A DNA stretch of 64,000 nucleotides from NCBI GenBank assembly GCA_014946745.1, contig JADCRD010000002.1, positions 496,001-560,000 on the forward strand, written 5' to 3'. Under the pieces are notes generated by a model. It saw only the letters and a list, made by a program, of their open reading frames with translations, was not told the origin of the DNA and made no database searches. The position numbers were made by a program, and so were the translations under genes. Source of the stretch: Lysobacterales bacterium. Its GTDB lineage: Bacteria > Pseudomonadota > Gammaproteobacteria > Xanthomonadales > Xanthomonadaceae. This document shows, one piece after another, positions 1-9,589 of this stretch. Each line of letters starts with the position of its first letter. Within the stretch, counting starts at the first letter, position 1.

Positions 1-61
1 GCCGCGCGGTTGACGCACGCAAGGGCGCCAGCCGCTCCTTCACTTCCATCAGGAGCATCCC

Positions 62-463
62 ATGACTCTGAAGCCCTCACTGCTGGCCGTTCTTCTGGCG
101 AGCGCAGCCGCCGCGTGTCTGATGCCTGCGCCCGCCAAGGCGGGCAGTCTCGACCAGGCCCAGCTCGCCTGCTATGTCGACACCTACGCCTTCGACCAGC
201 TGGCCACCGACTTCTGCGTCTCGGTGTGGACCCCCGGCGGCGCGGACCTGGAATCGGTTGCCGTGTTCGAAGTGGTCGGGCTGCCCCCGGGCAACTACAC
301 CTACAGCTGGAACTTCGCTTGCGACAGCTCGCTCAGCTGCTTCACCAGCATCAATGCGCGCTGGGACCACGTCAAAACCGCGCAGGTGACTGTCCGCAAC
401 GTCGCCACGGGCGAGCAGCGCACCTTGAGCGCGACGGCCGAATACATCAACGGCTGGGACTGA
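62..463 (+). CDS. small secreted protein of unknown function
   Basis: The 133-residue product has a clear Sec signal peptide (residues 1-27: a lysine, then an Ala/Leu-rich core, ending PAKA). The mature part has about six cysteines (for example CYVD, DFCVS, FACDSS, SCFTS), suggesting a disulfide-bonded periplasmic or secreted fold. ATG at 62 follows a GGAG about 6 nt upstream. I recognise no family. It stands alone, and a 12-bp hairpin 11 nt after the stop probably ends its transcript. Confidence 0.7.
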   Translation: MTLKPSLLAVLLASAAAACLMPAPAKAGSLDQAQLACYVDTYAFDQLATDFCVSVWTPGGADLESVAVFEVVGLPPGNYTYSWNFACDSSLSCFTSINARWDHVKTAQVTVRNVATGEQRTLSATAEYINGWD

Positions 464-473
464 GCGCAGCCAA

Positions 474-500
474 GGCAACGCTGAAGAATTCAGCGTTGCC
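474..500. terminator. perfect 12-bp hairpin after the first gene
   Basis: GGCAACGCTGAA (474-485) pairs perfectly with 489-500 around a GAA loop. It begins 11 nt after the stop codon. No T-run follows, so it is a terminator-like or mRNA-stabilising hairpin rather than a proven intrinsic terminator. Confidence 0.55.
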
Positions 501-750
501 GCGCGCCATGGAGGGCGCGTCTTCGGCACACGCGGCGCACGGTCTCACCGCCAACGTCCGCTGGCACCATCGCGCGCGCGGGCGCGACGGTCCTCCGCGG
601 AGCTGTCAGGCCCCGGTTCTGCCAAACGCAGCGCGGGGCCGATCTGGGATCACACCCGCGGTCGGCCCGACAGCCCGACTGTCGGTGCAGGGGCTCTCGA
701 TTGTCGCCTGATGCGTAGGCTCGCAGCACTCACTCGCCCGAGGCCCGCAC

Positions 751-1911
751 ATGTCCACCCCGTGTAATCCCGTCCGCCGTCGCATGCTGGGCGCAGCGAT
801 CGGCGGGAGTGCTCTGGCCGGCGCTTCCTCGCTGTGGAGTGCGTCCGCGACGGCGTCGCTGCTGGGTGCGGCACCGGCCTGGCGCCTGCAGCGGCCGCTG
901 CTGCAGTGGTTCCCCATTGCCGGCACCGCGGGCGCCGGCGGCTCCGCCATCGATGCCTACTGCGGCATGGCGCTCAAGCCTTCGACCGGCGAGCTGATCA
1001 TCGCGGCGGCGGGCGGCCATAGCGACAGCGCCGACAACGGCGTCTACAGCTTGAGCCTGTTCGACGATGCACCGCGCTGGCGCACGCGCCGCGCCGGCAG
1101 CACGCAGGTCCAGCCCAATGTTCTGTACTACGCCGACGGCCTGCCCACGTCGCGGCACACCTATTCGCACATCCACTACGTGCAGAGCCGGGATGCCGTG
1201 CTGCTGTCCGGCTGCCGCTTCGGCTATGGCGGCGGCACGCCCAGCGGCCCGGGCATGGATCTGTTTCACCTGGGAAGCGACAGCTGGCTGCCGCGCTTCA
1301 CCTTCGCAGACATCTCGCCCTTCGACGGTTTTGGTGTGGTGCTGGATGCCGCCGGCAACGTCTGGACCACCAGCGGTCGACGCTTCGACGTCCTTGCGAA
1401 CACCTGGTCTCGACCGGGCAACGGCACGCTGGGGCGCTTCCCCGCGGCGCTCGACCCGCGCCGCAATCAGCTGTTCTCCCTGCAGTTCGGCGATGGTCAG
1501 GGCTACGACCCGCAGCTCGGCGTGGTCGCGCGCGTCATTGATGCCGGCACCGGCAACGGCGGTGCCGTCAGCTTCGAGAACAACGCCGCGCTCGCCGCGT
1601 TCATCGCGGCCGCGCCGACCTATGCGGGCATGGATTTCGATCCGACGCTGGACCGCTTCTGCTTCTACCACCACGGCGAGGCCGGTCGGGTGTACACGGC
1701 AGCCCCAGGCACGGGCGCCGCCTGGCGGATGGATCTGCTGCCCACCTCGGGCACGCCTGCGGCGGGCCCACCCAGCGGTTCGGGCATCCAGCGCAGGTTC
1801 CTGTACGTGCCCGCACTTCGCGGCTTCGTGCTGCTGGCGCGTGCGGCGGCCGAGCTGTGGTTTCTGCCCACGGCCGATCTCGATCACGTGTTCGCCAACA
1901 GCTTCGAGTAA
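751..1911 (+). CDS. Tat-exported kelch-like beta-propeller protein
   Basis: The 386-residue product begins with a Tat-type signal (twin/triple Arg at residues 9-11, then MLGAAIGGSALAGASS). The mature part is rich in Gly, Trp and aromatic residues, with kelch-like blade patterns (residues ~88-100 read GGHSDSADNGVYS). The same block and other matching segments occur in the C-terminal third of the large convergent protein at 2161-5490, so the two share a domain. The C-terminus ends DHVFANSFE, a short tail motif met again in two other proteins here. ATG 751 follows GAGG about 8 nt upstream. Export is well supported; a binding or polysaccharide-related role is only inference. Confidence 0.7.
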   Translation: MSTPCNPVRRRMLGAAIGGSALAGASSLWSASATASLLGAAPAWRLQRPLLQWFPIAGTAGAGGSAIDAYCGMALKPSTGELIIAAAGGHSDSADNGVYSLSLFDDAPRWRTRRAGSTQVQPNVLYYADGLPTSRHTYSHIHYVQSRDAVLLSGCRFGYGGGTPSGPGMDLFHLGSDSWLPRFTFADISPFDGFGVVLDAAGNVWTTSGRRFDVLANTWSRPGNGTLGRFPAALDPRRNQLFSLQFGDGQGYDPQLGVVARVIDAGTGNGGAVSFENNAALAAFIAAAPTYAGMDFDPTLDRFCFYHHGEAGRVYTAAPGTGAAWRMDLLPTSGTPAAGPPSGSGIQRRFLYVPALRGFVLLARAAAELWFLPTADLDHVFANSFE

Positions 1912-2160
1912 GCCCGCCGGCAACAGGCTGCGCACCTGTCTGCACGCGCGCCGCGCAATGGACTGATCTGCGGCTTCGCTCGGCCGGGTGGCGACGCGCA
2001 TCCGCGGCCCGCCGAAGTGAGTCGGGTTCACCCACGACAACGCGGATCAAGCACGTGGATGTTCTATCCGCGAGCGCGCCGTCCTTGGCGCGCAGCAGAC
2101 GGCAGTCCGGTGCGCTCTGTTCGGCCATCGCTCCAGCAATCGCCGCAACGCTTGCCGCTG

Positions 2161-5100
2161 TCAGAGCGTTCTGACGAAGTACAGGCCGCTCGCTTCGGTG
2201 GGCATCAGCACGAGCCCGCCCAGCGATGCCACATAGCGCAGGCGACCGTTGATGCCCGAGCCCGAGCCCGGGGTGCCCGGCAGGACGCCCGTGGTTGTCA
2301 CACGCTGCATGGCCCAGCCGGTCGCGCCCGTCCGTGGGGTGATCCGGTAGAAGCGCCGGGTCAGCGCAGAGCCGCTGCTGGTGTGGCCGAAGTACAGCCA
2401 GAAGCAGTCGTTTCCGGAGTCGTAGCAGCTGCAGCAGTAGTTGGAGATCGCCGCGGGGTTTCCCACGCCTGGGTTGGCGGCGTTGATCTCGGCGATCGCA
2501 GCCGTGGTCTCGCTGTCTGTCGCCCACGTGATGGGGGTGGCGACGCCGGTGCTGCGATCCATGATCTGGCCACGGAAAGGATCGCTGCCGAAGCCCTGCC
2601 CGTCGTTGACCTGGAAGCCGGCGAAGCGCCCGCGGAGACTGTCGAACTGCCAACCCCAACGCAGCGTGCCGCTGTAGCCGGGCGGGTCGATGAAGGTGTT
2701 GGTCGCCTGCACCCAGAGGTCGCCACCGGCAGTCCACACGTTGCCGGTCAGCGGGTCGTGGGCGATGCCGAAGAAGCCCGGGCGCACGTCGGGATAGCCG
2801 CTGCCGCTGGCGCCGGGTGCGCCGGGCACTACGCCATCCCACGCGTGCGCGGGCCCGGTGCTGTGGCCATCGACGGCATAGCGGTCGTTGCCGTCCGACC
2901 AGCGCCCGCGCGCGCCGAACAGCATCACGCGCTGGCGCTGAGCGATGTAGAAACCATGCTGGTAACCGTGTCGGCTCACCGGCTTGCCGTCGGCCATGTA
3001 GGCGGCGTTGGCGATGAGACTTCCGGGCGGCGTGGCGGCGATGCGCTGGCTCCAGGCGGGCGCGTGGTCTTCCACATCGACGCTGTAGACGCCGTTGTCG
3101 GCCGAGTCGCTGTGCCCGCCGTTCGCCGACGAGTACAGCAGCCCCGTGCCATCGACCTGCACGAGCAGACCCCACGCGTCGATGATGCCCGCACCAAAGC
3201 GCCACACCGTGCCAGGCACCGGCACGGCCTCTAGCACGGCAGGCGCGGCGGCGGCCAGCCAGGCGGGCTCGGTGCCGCTGGCCGGCGCCACGCTCATCAC
3301 CGGCGTCGCTGCGCTCCATTGGGTGACCAGCATGCTGTTCCAGTTGCTGGCGCGCAGCATGCGCTTGTAGCCCTCGAGCGCGCCCGGCACCGCGTGCCGC
3401 ACGGCGTAGGCGATCGCCATCTGCAGCGTGCCCCAGTTGCCGCGTGCGGTGGACGCCGCGGTGGCGTACTCGATCGCCAGCACGCCTTCGGTGGTGCTGG
3501 GCTCGTTGCCCCCATCCACTGCAGCCAGGGTGTTGGCATAGAGGGCGGCCGCACTCGCAGGCCACGGGCCTGTTCCGCTGAGGAAGGCGCTGGCGCTGTA
3601 GGGCGCACCGCCAAGTTTCACCGAGTAGCGGTTGGCGTTGACGTACCAGAACTGCGCTGCGGTGCCGAACCGGAACACGATGCTCCGCGCCTTCCACTCG
3701 AAGAACTCCGTCAGCCGGGTGCGGACTGCAGCGGAGAGCGGCAGGCCCAGCGTCATTGAGTAGCCGAACGCGGCGGTGACGAAGTCCTGCTGCCAGACCT
3801 TGATGTCGTTGAGCGTGCCGTTGTCCCCGGTCTCGCCCGGCAGGATGAAGCCATAGGGGTTGTTGGCTTGCGCCACATAGGTGGCGTGTAGCGCATTGAT
3901 GCTGTTCTCGACGCTCGCGAGAAACTCGCTGCGCTGGGTCGCGTCGTCGTCGGGCGTGACCGCCAGGGCCTGGGCCAGGGTGCGCCACTGCCACGCCATC
4001 GCACGGGTCTGCCAGGCGCCAACGGCGGTCTGCACCAGGCCCTGCGTGCCGTTGCGTCCCCAGCTGTCGCTGGAGTGCCCCAGGAAGTTGGTGCAGGCCG
4101 CGAACTGGGCCTCTTCCATGAAGTAGAAACGGCCCGTCAGCAGATAGGCCAGGTAGCCCACCGAAGGGCTGTGGGCGGTGTCCCAGATCGGCGGGTTGCC
4201 GCCGGTGGCCAGCGGGATGCCGCCGCCACTGCCGTTGTCCCTGAAGCCCTGGCTGTCGCCGATGTTGCGGCGGGCCTGCTGGCTGAAGCGCAGCATCCGG
4301 TGGGTGGCCTCGTCGCGGTAGTGAATGCCGTAGCGGCCCGCGCTGTAGCCGTTGCGCACCACGCTGCCGTAGGCCCGCGGGCGTGCCGCCGACTCGGCGG
4401 TGAGATAGAGCACGTCATGCTCGGGCAGCAGGCCGATGGGCTCCTGATAGCCGCCGCTTTGCATGTCGTCGTTGCCATAGACGAAGCGGCCCTGCTGCAG
4501 GGGCGCGAAGCTGGCGGTCTGCGCCTGCATCACGGCCGCCGTTTCCGCCACGCGGGCGCGATAGGTCGGCACCAGCTCCGTGCGCTGCAGGTAGGTCGGG
4601 TCCGCCAGCGGAATCACGCCCGGATCCGCGCCCAGCCAATACGAAAGCGCCGTGCCGTTGATCAGCGGCGTGCGCTGGTGGTGCTTCAGATCGATCGCGC
4701 CGCTGAAGCGCTGGGTGCCGCCCATCGTGAAGGTGTAGACCGCGTTCTTGTTGGTCGGCCCGGGCACCAGCAGGTAGCCGTTCTCGATCCACGGCAGCAC
4801 CTCGACCGCACCGTCCGCATACAGCCGCACCTCCAGCCACGCAACCAGATGCGCGTCGGCGCCGATCGGCTTGCGGTAGATCCAGCTCGACATCCGCGGC
4901 CCGCTGACCCAGGTCTGGAACGGCGCCGACCAGTCCGCGCCGCTGAAGCTGGCCGTGCCGAAGGCGCCTGCGCTGAACACCACGGGCTGCGTCATCACGG
5001 CCATCAGTGCGGCGGTACTGAGCAGCGGGCCCGTGGCCGCTGCGCCGGCCGCCAGCGTGAGCACCGTTTCGCCGACACCCAGGACCGCCGTGCCCGCCAG

Positions 5101-5490
5101 AATCACCAGCCTGGCGCTGCCGTCAGGCCAGCTGTTCTTGATCGTCGCCTGCGCCTGCGCACCCGAGACGATGACGCTGAAGCCCGCCGGCACATCGCCC
5201 TTGCGGAACGCCTGCATGGCTGTCCACGGCGCGGTCTGCGCGCTCGCGCTGAGCAGACGCAGGGTCGTCAGCGGCGTGCCGGGCGCCGGACCGCGCAGTT
5301 CAAAGCCATCGGCGAACACGGTGTCGCCACCTGTGGCCGCGGGCGGAAACTGCGCCTGGCCCACGCCCGCCTGCAGGCCGAGCCCGCCCACCACCGAGCC
5401 CGCGATCGCCATTCGCAACAGTTCACGCCGCTGCGCATCTACGCCGGCCGTATCGCCCTGGGAGCCCTGACCTCGCCTGCCCTTCTTCAT
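2161..5490 (-). CDS. large Tat-exported protein with toroid-like and kelch-like regions
   Basis: The product has 1109 residues. Residues 21-45 form a Tat signal (RRELLRMAIAGSVVGGLGL). Soon after comes DTVFADGFE, the same motif found at the C-terminus of its convergent neighbour. Residues ~80-280 look like beta-sandwich modules. Residues ~330-720 are helix-rich with many Trp, Tyr and His, reminiscent of an (alpha/alpha) toroid as in polysaccharide lyases or glycosidases. Residues ~760-1109 are kelch-like, with GGHSDSADNGVYS near residue 790, paralogous to the 386-residue neighbour. I cannot assign a named enzyme family; polysaccharide processing is inference from the architecture. The gene appears intact and is transcribed towards its paralogue, with 249 bp between the stops. 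Confidence 0.65.
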   Translation of the reverse strand: MKKGRRGQGSQGDTAGVDAQRRELLRMAIAGSVVGGLGLQAGVGQAQFPPAATGGDTVFADGFELRGPAPGTPLTTLRLLSASAQTAPWTAMQAFRKGDVPAGFSVIVSGAQAQATIKNSWPDGSARLVILAGTAVLGVGETVLTLAAGAAATGPLLSTAALMAVMTQPVVFSAGAFGTASFSGADWSAPFQTWVSGPRMSSWIYRKPIGADAHLVAWLEVRLYADGAVEVLPWIENGYLLVPGPTNKNAVYTFTMGGTQRFSGAIDLKHHQRTPLINGTALSYWLGADPGVIPLADPTYLQRTELVPTYRARVAETAAVMQAQTASFAPLQQGRFVYGNDDMQSGGYQEPIGLLPEHDVLYLTAESAARPRAYGSVVRNGYSAGRYGIHYRDEATHRMLRFSQQARRNIGDSQGFRDNGSGGGIPLATGGNPPIWDTAHSPSVGYLAYLLTGRFYFMEEAQFAACTNFLGHSSDSWGRNGTQGLVQTAVGAWQTRAMAWQWRTLAQALAVTPDDDATQRSEFLASVENSINALHATYVAQANNPYGFILPGETGDNGTLNDIKVWQQDFVTAAFGYSMTLGLPLSAAVRTRLTEFFEWKARSIVFRFGTAAQFWYVNANRYSVKLGGAPYSASAFLSGTGPWPASAAALYANTLAAVDGGNEPSTTEGVLAIEYATAASTARGNWGTLQMAIAYAVRHAVPGALEGYKRMLRASNWNSMLVTQWSAATPVMSVAPASGTEPAWLAAAAPAVLEAVPVPGTVWRFGAGIIDAWGLLVQVDGTGLLYSSANGGHSDSADNGVYSVDVEDHAPAWSQRIAATPPGSLIANAAYMADGKPVSRHGYQHGFYIAQRQRVMLFGARGRWSDGNDRYAVDGHSTGPAHAWDGVVPGAPGASGSGYPDVRPGFFGIAHDPLTGNVWTAGGDLWVQATNTFIDPPGYSGTLRWGWQFDSLRGRFAGFQVNDGQGFGSDPFRGQIMDRSTGVATPITWATDSETTAAIAEINAANPGVGNPAAISNYCCSCYDSGNDCFWLYFGHTSSGSALTRRFYRITPRTGATGWAMQRVTTTGVLPGTPGSGSGINGRLRYVASLGGLVLMPTEASGLYFVRTL

Positions 5491-5689
5491 GTGCGCACCG
5501 CAGTCGAAAGAACGAGCCGCGAGACTGCCATGCGTGCCCGCGCCTTACGCCCGCGGACCTGATCAACGCGACGGGCGAGCCAAGCCGCTTGACTATCGGT
5601 GCCTGCGGCTCGCTGTGGACGCTGGCTGCGGCGGCTCCCGTTCGCAGTGCACTGTCGGCGAGCGCAGCGCTGCCCGTGGGCGCCACCGC

Positions 5690-6865
5690 TCAGCGCGGAC
5701 GCAGGTCCAGAAAGATTGAAAAGCGCATGCGCGAGCCCTCGACCGAGATCGAGACCAGTTCGGCGCGGGCCACCTCGGTGTCGGCTTCGAGCAAGCGCAG
5801 GAAGCTGTGCGTTGCCGCCGAGTTGCGGGTGGTGCCGGTGACCAGCACACGCTTGCCTTCCGGACGCCAGATGTCGATGCGCTGATCGTCGAGCTGGGCG
5901 CGAATCCGGTCTTCGAGTTCGAATACGCGCAGGAATGACGCGAGCGGCTCGACCGAATCGGGCGGCGGCAGAACGCCCACCGGCTCGATGACCGCCAGCT
6001 GCAGCGCGGGCTGCGACGACGCGGCCATCGCAGGGTCGGTTGCCCGCACCAGCGGCGGCAGGCGCTGCGGGTCCAGCGACCACATCGGCGGTCGCTCGCC
6101 CGGCGCCAGCCTGGCCCAGCGCGCTTCGGTCTCCAGCGCGTAGGGAATGCCCTTGCAGCCATCCCCGCACCAGACCGTGATCTCGCTGCGCGAAAGCTCG
6201 ACGGTCTGACGAGCGATCAGTCCGCCCACCTCGTCGCGGGCGATCTCCACGACCTGCGGGTAGCCGTCGCGAAAGCCGCTCTCCAGCTCCAGCCAGCCGT
6301 CTTCGCAGTCGTGGTGGCTGAGCGCACCGCCGCGATCCTGCACCGGCCCATGCTGGGCGAGGCGCTGTTCGTAGGCGTGCAGGTTGAGGTGCAGCGCGCC
6401 CTGCAGGGAAACGCCTTCGCGCGCCACCCGCCACCAGCGCGCGTAGGCCTCCGGATCGCTTTGGCGCAGGGCATCCGCATCACGGTCGACGTCCGCGCTC
6501 GCGCGCCGCAGTCGAAACTGCAGCCCGCAGATCGTGGTGGATTCACCCGGCTGAAGGTGGCCGGAATCGAAACGGCAGCCCATCGGCCCACGCTCGATCA
6601 GCAGTGCGGCACCCGTGCGGTCGCCAGGCACGCCGGCGAAGTGCGCGGCCGGATCGAATTCGCTGTCGGGGTCTGGCGTGAGGGTGTAGCTGCCTTCCAG
6701 ATTCGGGCATTCGGGAAACTGGGGATCGCGGAACCCGGGATCGGCACGCGCGAAGCTGGAGGGCGGTGGCTCATTGCCGCCGCGAATGCAGCCGACCAGC
6801 AGGGACGCCAGCGCAAACAGCGCCAGCACGCGCCGCAGGTGCGCCGGTCTCCATTTTCGAATCAT
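5690..6865 (-). CDS. lipoprotein with PilN-like C-terminal region
   Basis: The start chosen is ATG 6865, because it gives a lipoprotein signal: basic MIRKWRPAHLRR, a hydrophobic stretch, then lipobox LLVGC (Cys ~26). A GGTGGGGA lies about 6 nt upstream. A longer in-frame extension exists but would bury the signal. The mature protein (~390 residues in all) has Pro-rich segments. The last ~90 residues (SFLRVFELEDRI ... TGTTRNSAATHSFLRLL) resemble the ferredoxin-like C-terminal domain of PilN-type pilus or secretion proteins. No other pilus gene is nearby. Predicted outer-membrane or periplasmic lipoprotein; function unknown. Confidence 0.65.
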   Translation of the reverse strand: MIRKWRPAHLRRVLALFALASLLVGCIRGGNEPPPSSFARADPGFRDPQFPECPNLEGSYTLTPDPDSEFDPAAHFAGVPGDRTGAALLIERGPMGCRFDSGHLQPGESTTICGLQFRLRRASADVDRDADALRQSDPEAYARWWRVAREGVSLQGALHLNLHAYEQRLAQHGPVQDRGGALSHHDCEDGWLELESGFRDGYPQVVEIARDEVGGLIARQTVELSRSEITVWCGDGCKGIPYALETEARWARLAPGERPPMWSLDPQRLPPLVRATDPAMAASSQPALQLAVIEPVGVLPPPDSVEPLASFLRVFELEDRIRAQLDDQRIDIWRPEGKRVLVTGTTRNSAATHSFLRLLEADTEVARAELVSISVEGSRMRFSIFLDLRPR

Positions 6866-7093
6866 CAGCGTCCCCACCCGGATGGCTCGCCAAGGAAGAC
6901 GGCCGGCGCACAGTGTGACTGCGGTGAGTGCAGACGGCGAGGCTGAGCAGGCGAGCGCCACGGGTCTCTCCGCGGTCGCCTGCGCCGGGCCGCCGGGCGT
7001 AGACGCCGAGTCAGCGTCCACACCGTTCACGCACTGCGCCACCACCAAGGGCCTTCAGAGGCGGCGGCAGAGGGCGAAGGGTTCCCGCAGCTC

Positions 7094-7684
7094 TCATTCG
7101 GCGGTCAACGCCCCCGCATAGCCCAGTGCGAAATGCGGCTGCAGGCGACGCCAGAAGTCGGCATTGATGCCGTTTCCCGCGTGCATCGCAGTGGCTGCAT
7201 CGAGCTCGGCCAGGGCGGCGTCGAAGGCGCTGCGGTCGCCGTCGAGGAAGGCGATGTAAGCGCGCACGTGTGCGTTCCAGCGGAACGGCGCATCCGCCGC
7301 TTCATCGTTACGCAGACTGGCCTGCGCGGCGACGCGGGCCGCCTCGATCTGACCGGCCTCGCCGCGCAGCTGGGCGACATGCCAGCGCGGACTGCTGCGG
7401 GTGTCGCCGGTGTGGGCGATCCAGACCTCGATCAGATCGGCCGCCTGACGCGGGCAGCGTGCCTCTGCGAGCACGCGAAACCCCTGGCCCGGGGTCTGAT
7501 CGAACTGCGGGTAGTCGAGCGTGAGCGCCTTCGGCAGCTGCGACGCGTACAGGGTGTCGCAGTCCATCGCGTTCGCCGCTCCCGGCATCGCGGCGAAGGC
7601 GAGTGCGATGGCGGTGGCCGACCACATCGCCCAGCAGGTGGAGCGCGCGGACATCAATGCAGGGAGAGAGTTCTGTTGGGTCAC
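7094..7684 (-). CDS. secreted protein of unknown function
   Basis: GTG 7684 is chosen because GGAG (7693-7696) lies 8 nt before it. ATG 7654 is an alternative. Either start gives a Sec signal ending AMPGAANA, followed by a mature part of about 160 residues that begins MDCDTLYASQLPK. The mature region is helical, with ALA-rich repeats suggestive of TPR/Sel1-like packing (AGQIEAARVAAQASL, DRSAFDAALAELDAA). I do not recognise a family. The 294-bp stretch between it and the next upstream gene holds no other gene I can support. Confidence 0.55.
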   Translation of the reverse strand: MTQQNSLPALMSARSTCWAMWSATAIALAFAAMPGAANAMDCDTLYASQLPKALTLDYPQFDQTPGQGFRVLAEARCPRQAADLIEVWIAHTGDTRSSPRWHVAQLRGEAGQIEAARVAAQASLRNDEAADAPFRWNAHVRAYIAFLDGDRSAFDAALAELDAATAMHAGNGINADFWRRLQPHFALGYAGALTAE

Positions 7685-7978
7685 GGTGAGCGCTCCAGGA
7701 CCAAGGCGATCGCCTGACTGCAGTCCGTGGCCAGGGTTCCCCGCGGGCGGATCGCGCTGGCAGGGCAGAACGGGGGAACCGGAGCGGCCCTCGCGTCCAA
7801 TCGGATGGCGGCGAGTCTGGCTGGCGCTGGCGTACCGCTGACCCTGCGGCAACTGGGCTTCGACCCGGCCCGGGCCAGCAGCATCTTCCCATCCACGGTG
7901 GCAGATCTGCTGGGGTTTCTGGCCTTCCTGGAGCTGGGCAGCTTGCTGCCATTGCGTGTGGCCGCCCGCAATTCGGGC

Positions 7979-9589
7979 TCAGGCAAGCCAGCCGCGATAG
8001 CGCACCAAGCGCCCGATGCCGAGTGGCGCATCGAGCGCAACGTCGAAGTGGAAGCGGCCTGCTTCGACGTACTCGCGCGCCTCGCTTCGCGGTAGCAGCC
8101 CACTCGGCAGCGGCAGACCGAGCAGCCAGCCGCGACGCACCGGGAAGTGCAGCGCCTCGCCGGACAGGTTCAGGCCCAACTCGAACTCGAACGGGCCGAA
8201 GCGCTCGCGCAGGCAGCCCTCCACTACGCGCAGGCGCGAGTGAAAGCAGCGCGTGCCGAAACGGCGCTGCCAGCGCTCGCCCTCGTCTTCGCGGGTCTTG
8301 CTGACCTCGACCTCGATGTCATCGGTGGCCGCAGGAAAACCGAACACGGCGCACAGCAGGCGCGCGAGCCGGCCATCGCCACGCTCGACCCGCGCCCTGC
8401 CCTGCAGCACGCGGGTGTGGAACACCGTGTGGCTGGCGCGGATCGGCGCGGGCAGGCTCGACAGGTCCAGTCCGCGCACGCTGGCGAACAGCGCGCGCAG
8501 CGTGCTGCTGTGGCGTTCGAAGCGGATGCTGCAGTCGCTCATCGCAGCCTCAAGCTCACCCAGCTCAAGCGCTTCGAGGCAGGGCCGCGCCCCGGCCAGC
8601 GGCAGCGGTTTTCGAAGCAGCGCGCGCACTGGCATCGCCGGAACCCAGGGGCCATCGCCTTGCTCGGCCAGCAGCGTCCAGCGGCGCAGACTGCGCTCGA
8701 ATTCGGGCTGATCCGGCGCACGCCCGATCAGCTCCACCACCATCCCGCCGCGATCGCTGCCAAAGGGCTTGAGCAGATCGGCGAAGACGCGCAGCAGGCG
8801 CACCAGCCCGGGCCGGATCGGCAGCGGCCAGCGCCTGCGCAGGCGCGAGAACTCGGCCAGGCTGCGGCTCATGACGCCGAGCTCAAGGCCGGCCCGAAAG
8901 CTGACGCTGCCGGCGCCGAAGTGCGGAGGGAACAGATCCAGATCCGGCACGCCGATGCGGTACGCCCGGCGCTGCCCGAATGGACCCAGTCGATACAGCT
9001 TCGGCGCACTCCAGCCGCGCATGTCGCGCCAGCCGCGATCCAGCCAGATGCGCCGCATGCGCCCACACTGCTCAAGAATGCTGCTCATCACCGACAGCCC
9101 ACGCGGCGCCCGATTGCCCGGAAGAATCGCGGTGTCGATCGACTCGATCTGTTCCAGCCCGCAAGCCAGCGTACGCACCGCAGCGGCCGAGATCGCCGGC
9201 ACGCTGGACACGCCAGACAGGGCCACGCAGCCGTGGGTGCGAGCCAGAGTGTCCAAGGCCGCGATGCCGACGCAGAAACCCGCGTCGTCGGCCAGATCAA
9301 GGTAGTGGATGTGCGCCGCCAGACAGGCGTCGACCAGCGCATACGGGCGCTGGCCCTCGGTCCGGAACGGGCCCGCCGCATCGACCAGCAGGTCGATACC
9401 CAGAGTTGCCAGCAGCCCGGTGTCGGCATCCCGATCGAAGCGCAGCGCCTGCGCACCCAGCTCGTGCGCGAGTGCCTGCGCGCGAGCGATATCGCGCCCG
9501 GCGACGATGAGCGCGTGGCCGTCGCGCGCCAACAGGCGTGCCACGCGCTCGCCGAACACGCCGTAGCCGCCGAGCACCAGCACCTTCAT
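7979..9589 (-). CDS. saccharopine dehydrogenase-like NAD(P) enzyme with DUF4166 domain
   Basis: ATG 9589 gives a 536-residue protein that starts directly with a Rossmann motif (VLVLGGYGVFGERVARLL, GxGxxG type). The N-terminal ~350 residues match the saccharopine-dehydrogenase-like/trans-acting enoyl reductase fold (LLVDAAGPFR, HYLDLADD). The last ~180 residues (HTVFHTRVLQGRARVERG ... RYRGWL) match DUF4166. Such fusions are annotated as oxidoreductases of unknown substrate. The start overlaps the stop of the DUF393 gene by 4 bp (ATGA), so the two are translationally coupled. Confidence 0.75.
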   Translation of the reverse strand: MKVLVLGGYGVFGERVARLLARDGHALIVAGRDIARAQALAHELGAQALRFDRDADTGLLATLGIDLLVDAAGPFRTEGQRPYALVDACLAAHIHYLDLADDAGFCVGIAALDTLARTHGCVALSGVSSVPAISAAAVRTLACGLEQIESIDTAILPGNRAPRGLSVMSSILEQCGRMRRIWLDRGWRDMRGWSAPKLYRLGPFGQRRAYRIGVPDLDLFPPHFGAGSVSFRAGLELGVMSRSLAEFSRLRRRWPLPIRPGLVRLLRVFADLLKPFGSDRGGMVVELIGRAPDQPEFERSLRRWTLLAEQGDGPWVPAMPVRALLRKPLPLAGARPCLEALELGELEAAMSDCSIRFERHSSTLRALFASVRGLDLSSLPAPIRASHTVFHTRVLQGRARVERGDGRLARLLCAVFGFPAATDDIEVEVSKTREDEGERWQRRFGTRCFHSRLRVVEGCLRERFGPFEFELGLNLSGEALHFPVRRGWLLGLPLPSGLLPRSEAREYVEAGRFHFDVALDAPLGIGRLVRYRGWLA

